DNA of 64,000 bases from Cnuella takakiae (GCF_001953305.1 NZ_MTFE01000010.1:2980772-3044771), one strand, 5' to 3'. Positions 1-8,586 are shown, numbered from the stretch's first letter. The notes: a model not told the origin generated them from the sequence alone. Translations and numbers: made by a program.

Positions 1-17
1 GTTTGCATGCTAGGCGA

Positions 18-48
18 TTGTCATGCCGAATTTGTTTCGGCATGACAA
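18..48. terminator. 13-bp hairpin at left edge
   Basis: Perfect inverted repeat 18-30 / 36-48 with a 5-nt TTTGT loop; the core TCATGCCGAA pairs with TTCGGCATGA. There is no clear U-tract on either side. The gene it would serve lies outside the window. It could be a terminator or a dispersed palindrome. Confidence 0.5.
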
Positions 49-121
49 ATTCTGCTATTTCTGAACTATCTCGCTGACAATTGTATTATTTACACATCTT
101 GCAATTGGCCGGTAAAACAAA

Positions 122-141
122 AACCCGCCATCAGGCGGGTT
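122..141. terminator. Bidirectional rho-independent terminator
   Basis: AACCCGCC (122-129) pairs with GGCGGGTT (134-141) around a 4-nt loop. An A-rich tract lies on the left and a T-rich tract on the right, so it can stop transcription from both sides. It lies downstream of the small membrane-protein gene at 221-376, which reads towards it. Confidence 0.75.
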
Positions 142-220
142 ATATTTTGTTTAGGTGCTTACTTCTGTAAGTGACCCAATGATTATAATCTTTTAAAATC
201 TTACAAATCTGCGGTTCCGG

Positions 221-376
221 TTAGATGATATCCATTGCCTTTACAAAGAACAGGGTCACAAATGGAATAATCAGGGTAAGGTAAGGGCAATGACCGAAGA
301 TGGCGATGAGCAGGGCGGCGGTGGAAATGAAAAAGGCTATCCAGTATGCTCCTCTCGACTTCTTTTGTACTTCCAT
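221..376 (-). CDS. Small two-helix membrane protein, 51 aa
   Basis: A 51-residue ORF starting MEVQKKSRGAYW, with two hydrophobic segments (about residues 12-27 and 30-47) split by a short polar turn with His-Cys-Pro. A longer reading frame extends upstream, but a perfect TATTTTTG -7 element (397-404, complement) sits 20 nt before this ATG, which sets the start here. A hairpin terminator lies downstream at 122-141. I do not recognise the family. It looks like an inner-membrane miniprotein and has no operon partner. Confidence 0.6.
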   Translation of the reverse strand: MEVQKKSRGAYWIAFFISTAALLIAIFGHCPYLTLIIPFVTLFFVKAMDII

Positions 377-396
377 GGCGATGTTTGATTTGTGCG

Positions 397-404
397 CAAA
401 AATA
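397..404 (-). promoter_or_regulatory. -7 element TATTTTTG of the 51-aa membrane protein
   Basis: Exact match to the Bacteroidota TAnnTTTG element on the minus strand, 20 nt before the ATG at 376. A TTTG (complement of 428-431) lies 23 nt further upstream and could be the -33 element. Confidence 0.6.
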
Positions 405-567
405 GGGGTTGATTTTATACTTACACACAAAAAATAAACCATCCTGTGACAAACCATAGTTTCTTTTCTGAAGTTCCTTATTTTCGCTAAATGTGTGGTT
501 AAGACACATACAACCCGGTTGCTGCCATGGTCGGATTTCATCGTACTTTATAGGCACTCAAAATAGA

Positions 568-596
568 TTTGAGCAGGTTTTTTATAAATATATTTT
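568..596 (+). promoter_or_regulatory. Probable malQ promoter (TTTG ... TATATTTT)
   Basis: TTTG at 568-571 and TATATTTT at 589-596 are 17 nt apart and resemble the Bacteroidota -33/-7 pair (last base of the -7 differs). The malQ ATG follows at 654, preceded by an AGAAGGA stretch. Confidence 0.45.
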
Positions 597-653
597 AGCA
601 ATCCGCCTCCGCAGACCCGCCGAAACCAGGAATCAACAGAAAAGAAAGAAGGA

Positions 654-3344
654 ATGAAGATTGATTTTTACATCCGCTTCCGCACCCGTTATGGGCAAAA
701 GCTGGCCATTGTAGGTAACCTGCCTCAACTGGGCGCCGGCAACAAGTCCACGGCTATGCCCATGCAGTTTTTAAATGAGGAGTGGTGGCATGCTACGGTG
801 GAAGTGGATGAAGCCGAATACCGTTCGGTGCATTACCAATATATTTTTGCCGACGAGGTAAACGCAGAACAATTCGATGGGGAAGGGGAACGCATCCTTT
901 CCTTAAAAAACTTTTCGGGCAACATTGCAGTTTACGACTACTGGTGCTTTTCGGGTTCCACCGAACTGGCCTTTTATACTGCGCCATTCCAGAATATATT
1001 CTTAACCCAGCACAAAGGTCCTAAGGTAAAAGAACCCAAAACCTTTACCCACCTGTTCCGCATTAAGGTGCCCCTGTTGAAAGCAGGCGAGGCGCCCTGC
1101 TTATTGGGAACGGTAGATGCCCTGTCCAGCTGGAACCAGGAAGCGCCCGTGTTAATGACCCGCAGTGGCGACTGGTGGGAAGCGAAAATCAACCTGACCG
1201 AAGAAGGCTCACCCATCGCGTACAAGTATGGCATCTACAACCACAAAGAATCGAGGTTTGTACGCTTTGAAGAAGGCGACAACCGACTCTTCTTTGTTGA
1301 CCACCAGCCCGGCCGGCAGGTAGTGGTGCAGGATGGATTTATCCGGATGCCTGCCAACACCTGGAAAGGTGCGGGTGTTGCCATTCCTGTATTCAGCCTG
1401 CGGAGCAACAACAGTTTTGGCATCGGTGAGTTTACCGATATACGCCTCCTTGCCGACTGGGCCCACAAGGTTGGGTTGAAGGTGCTGCAACTGCTGCCCA
1501 TCAACGATACCAATGCTACGTTTACGAAGAAAGATTCATACCCCTACGCGGCTATCTCCGCATTTGCCCTCCACCCCGTTTATATTAACCTGGCAAAAGT
1601 GGCCGGTAAGAAAAACAGTGCAGTGGTAAAAGCCCTCGCCAAAAAACAAAGGGCGCTCAACAGCCTGGAAGAAGTGGATTATGAATCGGTGATCCAGTTC
1701 AAGCTGAACGCCCTCCGCGAACTATACGATCTGGATGGTGGCGCCTTTAAGGAGGATAAAGAGTACCAGGCTTTTTTCGACAACAACCGGCATTGGCTGG
1801 TGCCCTACGCTGCTTTCTGCTACCTGCGTGATAAGTGGGGGACTGCCGACTTCAGCAAGTGGAAGTCGCATGCGGTATTTGTTGAAGCAGAAGTGGAAAA
1901 ACTAACCAGTCCCAAGAGCCGCAACTACAAGCAGGTTGCCTTTTGGTATTTTGTACAATACCACCTGCACCTGCAGTTGCTGGAGGCCGTTCAGTATACG
2001 CATAAAAAAGGTGTCGCCGTAAAAGGTGATATTCCCATTGGTATTTACCGCTACGGAGCCGACGCGTGGACCGCTCCCGGGTTGTATAATATGGATCAGC
2101 AGGCCGGTGCGCCACCAGATGATTTCGCGGTGAGTGGACAGAACTGGGGTTTCCCTACCTATAACTGGAAGCGGATGCAGGAAGACGGCTTTGCTTGGTG
2201 GCGCCAGCGCTTTCACCAGATGAGCTATTATTTCGACGCCTTCCGCATCGATCATATTCTCGGTTTCTTCCGCATCTGGAGCATTCCTACCCATGCGGTA
2301 GAAGGCATCCTTGGGGTGTTTGTTCCCGCCCTGCCCATACATGTAAACGAGTTTGGAGAAAAAGGGATTTGGTTCGATTACGACCGCTTTTGCAAACCCT
2401 TTATTTCCAACGAGGTGCTGGGTGAACTTTTTGGTTACCACGCCGACTATGTGCGCCAGCATTTTCTTTACCAGGATGAAAAAGGCCAGTACCACCTGCA
2501 GGAAGCTTTCGACACGCAGCGCAAGGTGGAAGCCCATTTTGCCCGCCTGCCCGAAACCAATGACAATGCAGCCTTACGGCAAGGATTATACACCCTGATT
2601 GCCAACGTGTTCCTGATAGAACACACCGGAGGCAACCAGCAGCAGTTTCATTTCCGCATTGCCATGGACCAAACCTTATCATTCCAGCACCTGGACGACC
2701 AGCGCAAGTGGAAGCTGAAAGAACTGTATTTCCATTATTTCTACCACCGTCAGGAAAGCATCTGGAAACAGGAAGCCCTGCAAAAACTGCCCGAATTGAA
2801 GGCTGCCACAAACATGCTGATCTGCGGCGAAGATCTGGGCATGGTGCCGCATTGCGTGCCGGAGATCATGCAGCAACTGGGTATGCTGAGCCTGGAAATC
2901 CAGCGGATGCCAAAAGATCCGAAAACGGAATTTTTCCATCCTAAAGACGCACCTTACCTGTCCGTGATTACGCCTTCTACCCACGATATGAGCACCATCC
3001 GTGGCTGGTGGCAGGAAAGCCGCGAAAAAACCCAACGTTTTTACAATGGTGTGTTGGAAGCATGGGGCACTGCACCTTTTTACTGCGAGCCCTGGGTAGC
3101 CCGGGCCATCATATTGCAGCACCTGTACGCACCCGCCATGTGGAGCATCTTCCAGTTGCAGGACCTGCTGGCTATGAGCGAGGACCTGCGCCGTGAAGAC
3201 CCCGATGCGGAGCGGATCAACAACCCCGCCGACCCGGATCATTACTGGAACTACCGCATGCATATTCCGCTGGAAGACCTGTTGCAGGAAGATGCTTTCA
3301 ACAGTGAACTTAAAGAATACGTGCACAATAGCGGGAGAGGGTAG
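654..3344 (+). CDS. malQ: 4-alpha-glucanotransferase with two CBM20 domains (DPE2-type, GH77)
   Basis: Disproportionating enzyme that transfers glucan segments between maltodextrins in the cytoplasm. Two starch-binding CBM20 domains occupy about residues 1-105 and 125-235, followed by a GH77 barrel to the C-terminus. At 896 aa it has the size of DPE2-like enzymes, not of the roughly 500-aa bacterial MalQ. Catalytic motifs are visible: nucleophile Asp533 in FRIDH, acid/base Glu726 in GEDLG and Asp778 in STHDMS. There is no signal peptide. It stands alone in its transcription unit, ended by the hairpin at 3491, and fits functionally with the GH13/glg cluster at 25-35 kb. Confidence 0.95.
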   Translation: MKIDFYIRFRTRYGQKLAIVGNLPQLGAGNKSTAMPMQFLNEEWWHATVEVDEAEYRSVHYQYIFADEVNAEQFDGEGERILSLKNFSGNIAVYDYWCFSGSTELAFYTAPFQNIFLTQHKGPKVKEPKTFTHLFRIKVPLLKAGEAPCLLGTVDALSSWNQEAPVLMTRSGDWWEAKINLTEEGSPIAYKYGIYNHKESRFVRFEEGDNRLFFVDHQPGRQVVVQDGFIRMPANTWKGAGVAIPVFSLRSNNSFGIGEFTDIRLLADWAHKVGLKVLQLLPINDTNATFTKKDSYPYAAISAFALHPVYINLAKVAGKKNSAVVKALAKKQRALNSLEEVDYESVIQFKLNALRELYDLDGGAFKEDKEYQAFFDNNRHWLVPYAAFCYLRDKWGTADFSKWKSHAVFVEAEVEKLTSPKSRNYKQVAFWYFVQYHLHLQLLEAVQYTHKKGVAVKGDIPIGIYRYGADAWTAPGLYNMDQQAGAPPDDFAVSGQNWGFPTYNWKRMQEDGFAWWRQRFHQMSYYFDAFRIDHILGFFRIWSIPTHAVEGILGVFVPALPIHVNEFGEKGIWFDYDRFCKPFISNEVLGELFGYHADYVRQHFLYQDEKGQYHLQEAFDTQRKVEAHFARLPETNDNAALRQGLYTLIANVFLIEHTGGNQQQFHFRIAMDQTLSFQHLDDQRKWKLKELYFHYFYHRQESIWKQEALQKLPELKAATNMLICGEDLGMVPHCVPEIMQQLGMLSLEIQRMPKDPKTEFFHPKDAPYLSVITPSTHDMSTIRGWWQESREKTQRFYNGVLEAWGTAPFYCEPWVARAIILQHLYAPAMWSIFQLQDLLAMSEDLRREDPDAERINNPADPDHYWNYRMHIPLEDLLQEDAFNSELKEYVHNSGRG

Positions 3345-3346
3345 GA

Positions 3347-3376
3347 GAAGTTTGGAGTTTGGAGTTGGGAGTTAAG
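3347..3376 (+). repeat. Tandem word repeat GGAGTTT after malQ
   Basis: Starting 3 nt after the malQ stop, the 7-nt word GGAGTTT/GGAGTTG recurs three to four times. It belongs to the class of intergenic word repeats discussed in the findings. No coding potential is seen. Confidence 0.6.
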
Positions 3377-3490
3377 GCGATTAGGTTTGATTGGAATTAT
3401 GGAATTGAGAAAGCCGCCAGAAGCAATTAGCTACTCTTGGTTTTATTTCGAAGTAATTCAAAATAAGAACGCTACTATAAACAATGCAAA

Positions 3491-3520
3491 GAGCCAGGAT
3501 CCCAATCCTGGCTCTTTTTG
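3491..3520 (+). terminator. Rho-independent terminator between malQ and the epimerase
   Basis: GAGCCAGGAT (3491-3500) pairs with ATCCTGGCTC (3505-3514) around a CCCA loop and is followed by TTTTTG. Confidence 0.85.
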
Positions 3521-3524
3521 CACC

Positions 3525-3532
3525 TACCTTTG
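3525..3532 (+). promoter_or_regulatory. -7 element TACCTTTG of the dipeptide epimerase gene
   Basis: Exact TAnnTTTG, directly after the preceding terminator and 17 nt before the ATG at 3550. It rules out the in-frame ATG at 3484, which lies upstream and inside the terminator region. Confidence 0.7.
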
Positions 3533-3549
3533 CCGCAACTTTTTTGTGC

Positions 3550-4569
3550 ATGCAAGTCCAGTTTAAAGCTTACGATCTGCCCTTCAAGCATCCGTTCACT
3601 ATATCCAAAGGCACCAAAACACACCAGCCTACGCTTATTGTTTCGCTCAGCCATTTGGGCCGTACCGGTGTGGGGGAAGCGCCTGCCATCAGCTATTACA
3701 ACATCACCACCGAAAGGATGGTGAAGGAGCTGACCATCAAAAAACAGTTTGTCGAAAAATTTGCGTTTACCGAGCCGGAGCGCTACTGGCACTACCTGCA
3801 CCACCTGATGCCTGCCAATCCTTTCCTGGTGTGTGCACTGGATATCGCCGGCTGGGACCTGTATGGCAAAATGAAAGGCAAACCGTTAGGCGCATTGTTT
3901 CAGTTGCCGGTTGTAAACCCGCAGCCTCTTACTTCTTTTACTATTGGTATGGATACCCCTGAGCAAATGGTGGCGAAAATGCAGGAGCTGCCCTGGCCCG
4001 TGTACAAAGTAAAACTGGGTACAGCGCAGGATATTGAAATAATAGAAGCCTTACGCAAACACACCCAATCCATCATCAGGGTTGATGCCAATGCCGCCTG
4101 GCAAAAGGACGAAGCATTGGATAAAATAACTGCCCTTAAAGAGCTGGGCGTAGAACTGGTAGAACAGCCCCTTGCTAAAGACGACTGGGAGGGTATGGAA
4201 TGGCTGGCCGGGCGTTCGCCGCTTCCGCTGGTTGCCGATGAAGCTTGTGTAGACGAAAAAGATGTAGCCCGGTGCAAGGATTTTTTTCATGGTATCAATA
4301 TCAAGCTCACCAAGTGCAGCGGCATTACGCCGGCAATCCGTATGATGGGAGAAGCCCGAAGCCTTGGGTTAAAAGTAATGCTGGGTTGTATGAATGAAAG
4401 CTCTATTGGCTCTGCAGCCCTTGCGCATATGGCGCCCCTTGCCGACTGGCTGGATGCCGACGGACCCTTGCTGCTGCAGCAGGACGTTGGCAGCGGTCTG
4501 CAGTACGATTTTGGCAAAATTATTTCTGCTGCCGAACCGGGCCTAGGAGTTCAGTGGGTAGGTGCATAA
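3550..4569 (+). CDS. Dipeptide epimerase (enolase superfamily, L-Ala-D/L-Glu epimerase type)
   Basis: Cytoplasmic epimerase of the mandelate-racemase/muconate-lactonising branch. In characterised relatives it epimerises L-Ala-D-Glu or related dipeptides released from peptidoglycan. The 339-aa chain shows the family's acid-base lysines K153 and K155 (KVK), the metal ligands D179 (VDANAAW), E205 (VEQP) and D230 (VADEA), and the opposing K252 (IKLTK). The start at 3550 is set by the -7 element at 3525. The gene is single. Substrate specificity cannot be read from sequence; other dipeptides are possible. Confidence 0.88.
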   Translation: MQVQFKAYDLPFKHPFTISKGTKTHQPTLIVSLSHLGRTGVGEAPAISYYNITTERMVKELTIKKQFVEKFAFTEPERYWHYLHHLMPANPFLVCALDIAGWDLYGKMKGKPLGALFQLPVVNPQPLTSFTIGMDTPEQMVAKMQELPWPVYKVKLGTAQDIEIIEALRKHTQSIIRVDANAAWQKDEALDKITALKELGVELVEQPLAKDDWEGMEWLAGRSPLPLVADEACVDEKDVARCKDFFHGINIKLTKCSGITPAIRMMGEARSLGLKVMLGCMNESSIGSAALAHMAPLADWLDADGPLLLQQDVGSGLQYDFGKIISAAEPGLGVQWVGA

Positions 4570-4720
4570 AAGACATTTATTGCTTTTCCAGAATGCCTTT
4601 GCCTGACAGGAACAGGCCCCTAACTTTTTACACCTTCATTTGTTTATCCTTCAGTACAAATCATTGATACAAAATAGGGTTAAGAACCTCCAGCACTTCT
4701 GAACGAAGTACGGAGGTCTT

Positions 4721-4728
4721 TACCTTTG
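4721..4728 (+). promoter_or_regulatory. -7 element TACCTTTG of the UbiD-family gene
   Basis: Exact TAnnTTTG ending 12 nt before the ATG at 4741. It supports that ATG over the in-frame one at 4726, which would overlap the promoter. Confidence 0.7.
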
Positions 4729-4740
4729 CCCTTGAATATT

Positions 4741-6663
4741 ATGGCATACAAAAATCAAAAGGAATTCATCGACGCCCTGGAAAGGGCAGGGGAGTTGGTA
4801 CGCATTAAATCCTTTGTGGACCCCAAACTGGAGATCGCCGAAATTACAGACCGGGTATCGAAAATGCCGGGCGGTGGCAAGGCCCTGCTGTTTGAAAATA
4901 CCGGCTACAACTTTCCCGTGCTGATGAATGCTTATGGCTCGGACAAGCGGGTGTGCATGGCGCTGGGCGTAAACCACCTGGATGACGTGGCGCACGAAAT
5001 AGAAGGCTTGTTCCACATGCTTTCCGCACCCAAGGAAAGCATCCTCGATAAATTGAAAGTGCTGCCTGAGTTGGGCAAGTTCGCTTCCTGGATGCCCAAG
5101 GTGCGCAGTGGCCGCGGCGACTGCCAGCAGGTGGTGTTACAAGGCGAAGCTGCCAATATCACCAAGCTGCCGGTTATCACCTGCTGGCCTAAGGACGGCG
5201 GTCCCTTTGTTACCCTGCCCGTAATTCATACCAAGGATCCCAACAACGGCGCCCGAAACGTGGGTATGTACCGCATGCAGGTGTTTGGCCCCCATCTTAC
5301 CGGTATGCACTGGCACAAACACAAAGTGTCGGCAAAGCATTTTTCCGAATATAAAAAGTTGGGCAAGAAAATGCCGGTGGCGGTAGCCCTTGGTGGCGAC
5401 CCCGCCTATGCATATTCCGCAACGGCGCCCCTGCCCGAAAACGTGGATGAATACATGCTCGCCGGTTTTCTGCGCAAGAAAAAGGTGGAACTGGTAAAAT
5501 GCATTACCCAGCCCGATATTGAAGTGCCTGCCGATGCCGACTTCATCATTGAAGGCTATGTTGATCCAGAAGAAGAACTGATCTGGGAAGGTCCTTTTGG
5601 CGACCATACAGGTTATTATTCCCTGCCCGACTGGTACCCCCGTTTTCACATTACCGCCATCACGCACCGTAAAGATGCCGTTTACCCGGCTACTATCGTG
5701 GGCATTCCGCCACAAGAGGACGCCTGGCTGATCAAGGCCTCCGAGCGCATCTTCCTGGCACCCATGAAAATGACCATGGTGCCCGAAATAGTAGACATGG
5801 ACATGCCGGTAGAAGGCGTGGCCCACAACCTGGTGATTGCGCAAATTGACAAGAGCTATGCCGGACAGGGGCAAAAAGTGATGAACGCCATGTGGGGGGC
5901 CGGCCAGATGATGTTCAACAAGATGCTGGTGATTGCCGACAAGGGTGTTAAGATACAGGACTACGAGGGGCTGGCTAAATATGTGTTTCGCAACCTGAAT
6001 CCTGCCACCGATATCGCATTTGCACAGGGCCCGATGGACGTGCTGGACCACAGCTGCAGCAAACTGGGCTTTGGCGGCAAAATGTGTTTGGATGGCACCC
6101 GCAAATTTGAAGAAGAGTCCAGCGACGACCAGATGGTGACAAGCGGCAGTCCTGCCTCCATGGACTTCCTGTCGCAATACCCCGAAATACACAGTTACAA
6201 CGCATCGCTTTTACCCAACGAAATCCCGGTGCTGATTGTGGCCATGGAGAAAAACAGGGTAGGGCATTTCCGCCAGTTGCACGACCAGATCTGTAGCCAT
6301 TCAGAAGCCGAAGGCATCAAGTTGATCCTGTACGTGGAGCACACCGTTGATCCGCAGGACCTGGGTGTGGCGCTCTGGCGTTTTTGCAACAACAACGACC
6401 CGCGCCGCGACTACCACCTGGTGCAGCGCCCATCGCATACACAGGCGGGCAAGACCTTTGCTTGTATGGGACTGGACGGCACCCGTAAAACAAAAGAGTT
6501 CGACAATTTCCAACGCGACTGGCCCAATATCATCGTAGCCGATGAGGCTACCATTGCATCGGTTGATGCTAAATGGGATAAGTTGGAATTGGGTGCTTTC
6601 CAGCCATCGCCTTCACTTAAGTTCAAACACCAGATGTATGGTGAAGAAGCGGTGGTAGGATAA
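4741..6663 (+). CDS. UbiD family decarboxylase
   Basis: Predicted prenylated-FMN-dependent (de)carboxylase of the UbiD superfamily, cytoplasmic, 640 aa; starts MAYKNQKEFIDALE. Bacteroidota homologues of this length are usually annotated as menaquinone-biosynthesis decarboxylases, but the substrate cannot be proved here. No UbiX flavin prenyltransferase gene lies in the window. The TACCTTTG element just before 4741 fixes the start. The gene is monocistronic by spacing; the next gene begins 100 nt downstream. Confidence 0.88.
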   Translation: MAYKNQKEFIDALERAGELVRIKSFVDPKLEIAEITDRVSKMPGGGKALLFENTGYNFPVLMNAYGSDKRVCMALGVNHLDDVAHEIEGLFHMLSAPKESILDKLKVLPELGKFASWMPKVRSGRGDCQQVVLQGEAANITKLPVITCWPKDGGPFVTLPVIHTKDPNNGARNVGMYRMQVFGPHLTGMHWHKHKVSAKHFSEYKKLGKKMPVAVALGGDPAYAYSATAPLPENVDEYMLAGFLRKKKVELVKCITQPDIEVPADADFIIEGYVDPEEELIWEGPFGDHTGYYSLPDWYPRFHITAITHRKDAVYPATIVGIPPQEDAWLIKASERIFLAPMKMTMVPEIVDMDMPVEGVAHNLVIAQIDKSYAGQGQKVMNAMWGAGQMMFNKMLVIADKGVKIQDYEGLAKYVFRNLNPATDIAFAQGPMDVLDHSCSKLGFGGKMCLDGTRKFEEESSDDQMVTSGSPASMDFLSQYPEIHSYNASLLPNEIPVLIVAMEKNRVGHFRQLHDQICSHSEAEGIKLILYVEHTVDPQDLGVALWRFCNNNDPRRDYHLVQRPSHTQAGKTFACMGLDGTRKTKEFDNFQRDWPNIIVADEATIASVDAKWDKLELGAFQPSPSLKFKHQMYGEEAVVG

Positions 6664-6763
6664 ATAAAGTTTCACCTCTTATGCAGAAAGTCAAAATTCA
6701 ATCGGTAGTTTCCCATGCAGCACCTGTTGATTTTTGGCTTTCTTTTTTTTACAAACTTCATCT

Positions 6764-7669
6764 ATGAAAAAGATCCTTGCGGCACTGACCCTCCTGCTTT
6801 GTTTTTCGGGCTTTGCCCAAAATAAAAATGATAAAACCCTGCTGTGGCGCATTTCCGGCAATGGCCTGCAGGCGCCTTCCTATATTTTTGGCACCATCCA
6901 CATGATCTGTGCAGACGATATCCAGCTTAGCGATAGCCTCACCCGTGCTATCGGGAACGCTGATGGTGTGTACCTGGAACTGGATATGGACAATATGTTT
7001 GAGATGATGGGTGCGGTGCGCAAAATGAAAATGCGGGGTGATACCACCTTATCCGACCTGTTGGCTCCGGCTGACTACGAACTGGTGAAAACCTTTTTTA
7101 AAAACAAAGGCGGCATGTTGCCTTTCAGCATGCTGGAAACCATGAAGCCCATGCTGGCTGCTTCTACCCTGATGGAAGCGTCTGCCGATTGCGACAATGC
7201 GCAGGCCATGGAGCAACTGGTGATGAAGGAAGCCAAACGCAATGGCAAAGGTATTAAGGGCCTGGAAACGATGGGGTACCAGTTGAGCATATTCGACTCC
7301 ATTCCATATAAGCTGCAGGCCGAGCAACTGGCTGCTTTCATAAAAACGCATGGAAGCGCAGAAGACAGCAAGAAGGAAATGGCCGAACTGGAGCAGGCTT
7401 ACCGCAGCCAGGACCTGGCAAAAATGGAGCAACTCACCCTGGAGGAAGACATGGGCATTGCCAGGTTTACCGACCTGCTGTTGTACAACCGCAACCAAAA
7501 CTGGGCGGTAAAGATGAAAGAGATTATGCCCGGGAAATCACTGGTGTTTGCAGTGGGCGCCGGCCACCTGCCCGGGGATAAAGGAGTATTGAACCTGCTG
7601 CGCAAGCTGGGTTATAAGGTAGAACCGGTGGCCAATAAAATGGATAAAAGAAAGACAGCAGAACTGTAG
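6764..7669 (+). CDS. TraB/GumN family protein, secreted
   Basis: Begins MKKILAALTLLLCFSGFAQ, a signal peptide with probable cleavage after FAQ, followed by the TraB/GumN domain. The N-terminal GTIHM motif (after LWRISGNGLQAPSYIF) and the C-terminal AVGAGHLPGDKGVLNLL block are both present. The 301-aa length is normal. Relatives are predicted metal-dependent hydrolases (Tiki-like fold) of largely unknown substrate. The ATG at 6764 is preferred over 6734 because it opens directly into the signal peptide. A word repeat follows the stop. Confidence 0.85.
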   Translation: MKKILAALTLLLCFSGFAQNKNDKTLLWRISGNGLQAPSYIFGTIHMICADDIQLSDSLTRAIGNADGVYLELDMDNMFEMMGAVRKMKMRGDTTLSDLLAPADYELVKTFFKNKGGMLPFSMLETMKPMLAASTLMEASADCDNAQAMEQLVMKEAKRNGKGIKGLETMGYQLSIFDSIPYKLQAEQLAAFIKTHGSAEDSKKEMAELEQAYRSQDLAKMEQLTLEEDMGIARFTDLLLYNRNQNWAVKMKEIMPGKSLVFAVGAGHLPGDKGVLNLLRKLGYKVEPVANKMDKRKTAEL

Positions 7670-7699
7670 GGATTTTGGATGTACGATTTTTGATTTCGG
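7670..7699 (+). repeat. Word repeat GATTTT-GGAT / GATTTCGG after the TraB/GumN gene
   Basis: Directly after the stop codon the sequence repeats GATTT-type words and ends in GATTTCGG. The same words follow the stop codons of glgC, ogt and the gene ending at 63651. Confidence 0.5.
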
Positions 7700-7733
7700 T
7701 AGTTTCCTTTGAAATTTTATTGCATATTATAAG

Positions 7734-7830
7734 CCCACTGTTTAAACCGTGGGATTTGAAAGAACAAGCATTTCCTTAAAACCGTTTCAACGGTTTTACA
7801 AAAAGCCAGCACAGGAAATTCTTCAAATCC
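7734..7830. repeat. Nested compound palindrome
   Basis: Helices: 7752-7760 pairs with 7822-7830 (9 bp, GGATTTGAA), 7770-7776 with 7813-7819 (7 bp), and 7778-7786 with 7789-7797 (9 bp, AAAACCGTT, 2-nt loop). A fourth hairpin, CCCAC 7734-7738 with GTGGG 7749-7753, shares bases 7752-7753 with the outer helix and would compete with it. This resembles REP/BIME-like elements. There is no transposase nearby. Confidence 0.65.
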
Positions 7831-7848
7831 TTTTTATTTTATAATAGA

Positions 7849-7898
7849 AGAGCCGGAAAATTGTTGCCAGCAATGGCGCCAATTTTCCGGCTCTTTAT
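7849..7898 (+). terminator. Terminator between the TraB/GumN gene and ndk
   Basis: 15-bp perfect stem 7849-7863 / 7880-7894 (AGAGCCGGAAAATTG and its complement), 16-nt loop, followed by TTTA. It lies between convergent genes and can serve both. Confidence 0.75.
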
Positions 7899-7913
7899 AA
7901 TCAGGTTTGTGAA

Positions 7914-8330
7914 TTAGAACTGCTCGAGGCCAGAGAAGAAGAAAGAACCTTCAATCTGGGCGTTCTCGTCGCTGTCGGAACCATGTACGGCATTCTCACC
8001 TACAGAGGTTGCAAACATCTTGCGGATGGTACCTTCTTCAGCCTGGGCGGGGTTGGTAGCGCCAATAAGGGTGCGGAAGTCTGCAACTGCATTTTCTTTT
8101 TCCAAAATGGCTGCGATGATTACGCCGCTGCTCATAAAGGAAACCAGCTCACCGTAGAAGGGACGCTCTTTGTGTACTTCGTAGAAAGCACCGGCTTTCT
8201 CTTCGCTCAGCTTGGTTTGCTTCAGGGCTACCACGCGGAAGCCGGCCTTGATGATTTTATCCAAAATAGCACCGGCATGGCCATTACGCATTGCATCGGG
8301 CTTGATCATGGTGAATGTTCTGTTGCTCAT
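7914..8330 (-). CDS. ndk: Nucleoside diphosphate kinase
   Basis: Transfers the gamma-phosphate of ATP to nucleoside diphosphates through a phospho-histidine. The 138-aa chain begins [14 protein letters not shown] and contains the active-site His116 in NAVHGSDS, the NDK signature. The ATG at 8330 is supported by TATCTTTG 18 nt upstream; a longer in-frame ATG at 8405 falls inside the upstream repeat and is rejected. It is divergent from nrnA. Confidence 0.96.
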   Translation of the reverse strand: MSNRTFTMIKPDAMRNGHAGAILDKIIKAGFRVVALKQTKLSEEKAGAFYEVHKERPFYGELVSFMSSGVIIAAILEKENAVADFRTLIGATNPAQAEEGTIRKMFATSVGENAVHGSDSDENAQIEGSFFFSGLEQF

Positions 8331-8348
8331 AACTGTGTTGTTGGGGCG

Positions 8349-8356
8349 CAAAGATA
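8349..8356 (-). promoter_or_regulatory. -7 element TATCTTTG of ndk
   Basis: Exact Bacteroidota -7 consensus on the minus strand, 18 nt upstream of the ndk ATG. Confidence 0.75.
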
Positions 8357-8586
8357 GCGGGAAGACAGGAAAGACGGAAAAGACAGTAAAGACGGAAGTC
8401 GGCAAAGTCCGGAAAGACGGTAAAAGCAGTAGAACAGGGAGCCCCTTTTAAAGCCAACATATCCTGTTGCCTCTAGGTTTAAATATAGTCCAAACAGGTA
8501 AATTCTTTCCTTACTTGTCCGACTTCCCTGACTTCCCACTTTCGCTCCCCTCTTTCCCGTCTCTCCGGTCTTTCCGGTCTTTTCCT
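8357..8586. repeat. Purine/pyrimidine word-repeat island between divergent promoters
   Basis: The left part (8357-8420) repeats GGAAAGACGG-like words and the right part (8508-8586) repeats the complementary CCGTCTTTCC-like words. Each part starts exactly at the -7 element of the gene it precedes (ndk and nrnA). A 20-nt stretch at 8379-8398 recurs exactly at 43572-43591. Confidence 0.7.

Noticed and set aside
201-557. 118-aa ORF overlapping the small membrane protein in another frame
   Set aside because: It has no hydrophobic pattern and starts upstream of the TATTTTTG element; the 51-aa frame fits the promoter.
5137-6192. 351-aa ORF antisense to the UbiD-family gene
   Set aside because: A His-rich shadow frame inside a recognised gene.
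7734-7830. IS200/IS605-type insertion end
   Set aside because: The nested hairpins resemble such ends, but no transposase gene or remnant was found around them.
8331-8405. N-terminal extension of ndk (ATG at 8405)
   Set aside because: The extension [15 protein letters not shown] is the word repeat translated, and the promoter lies within it.
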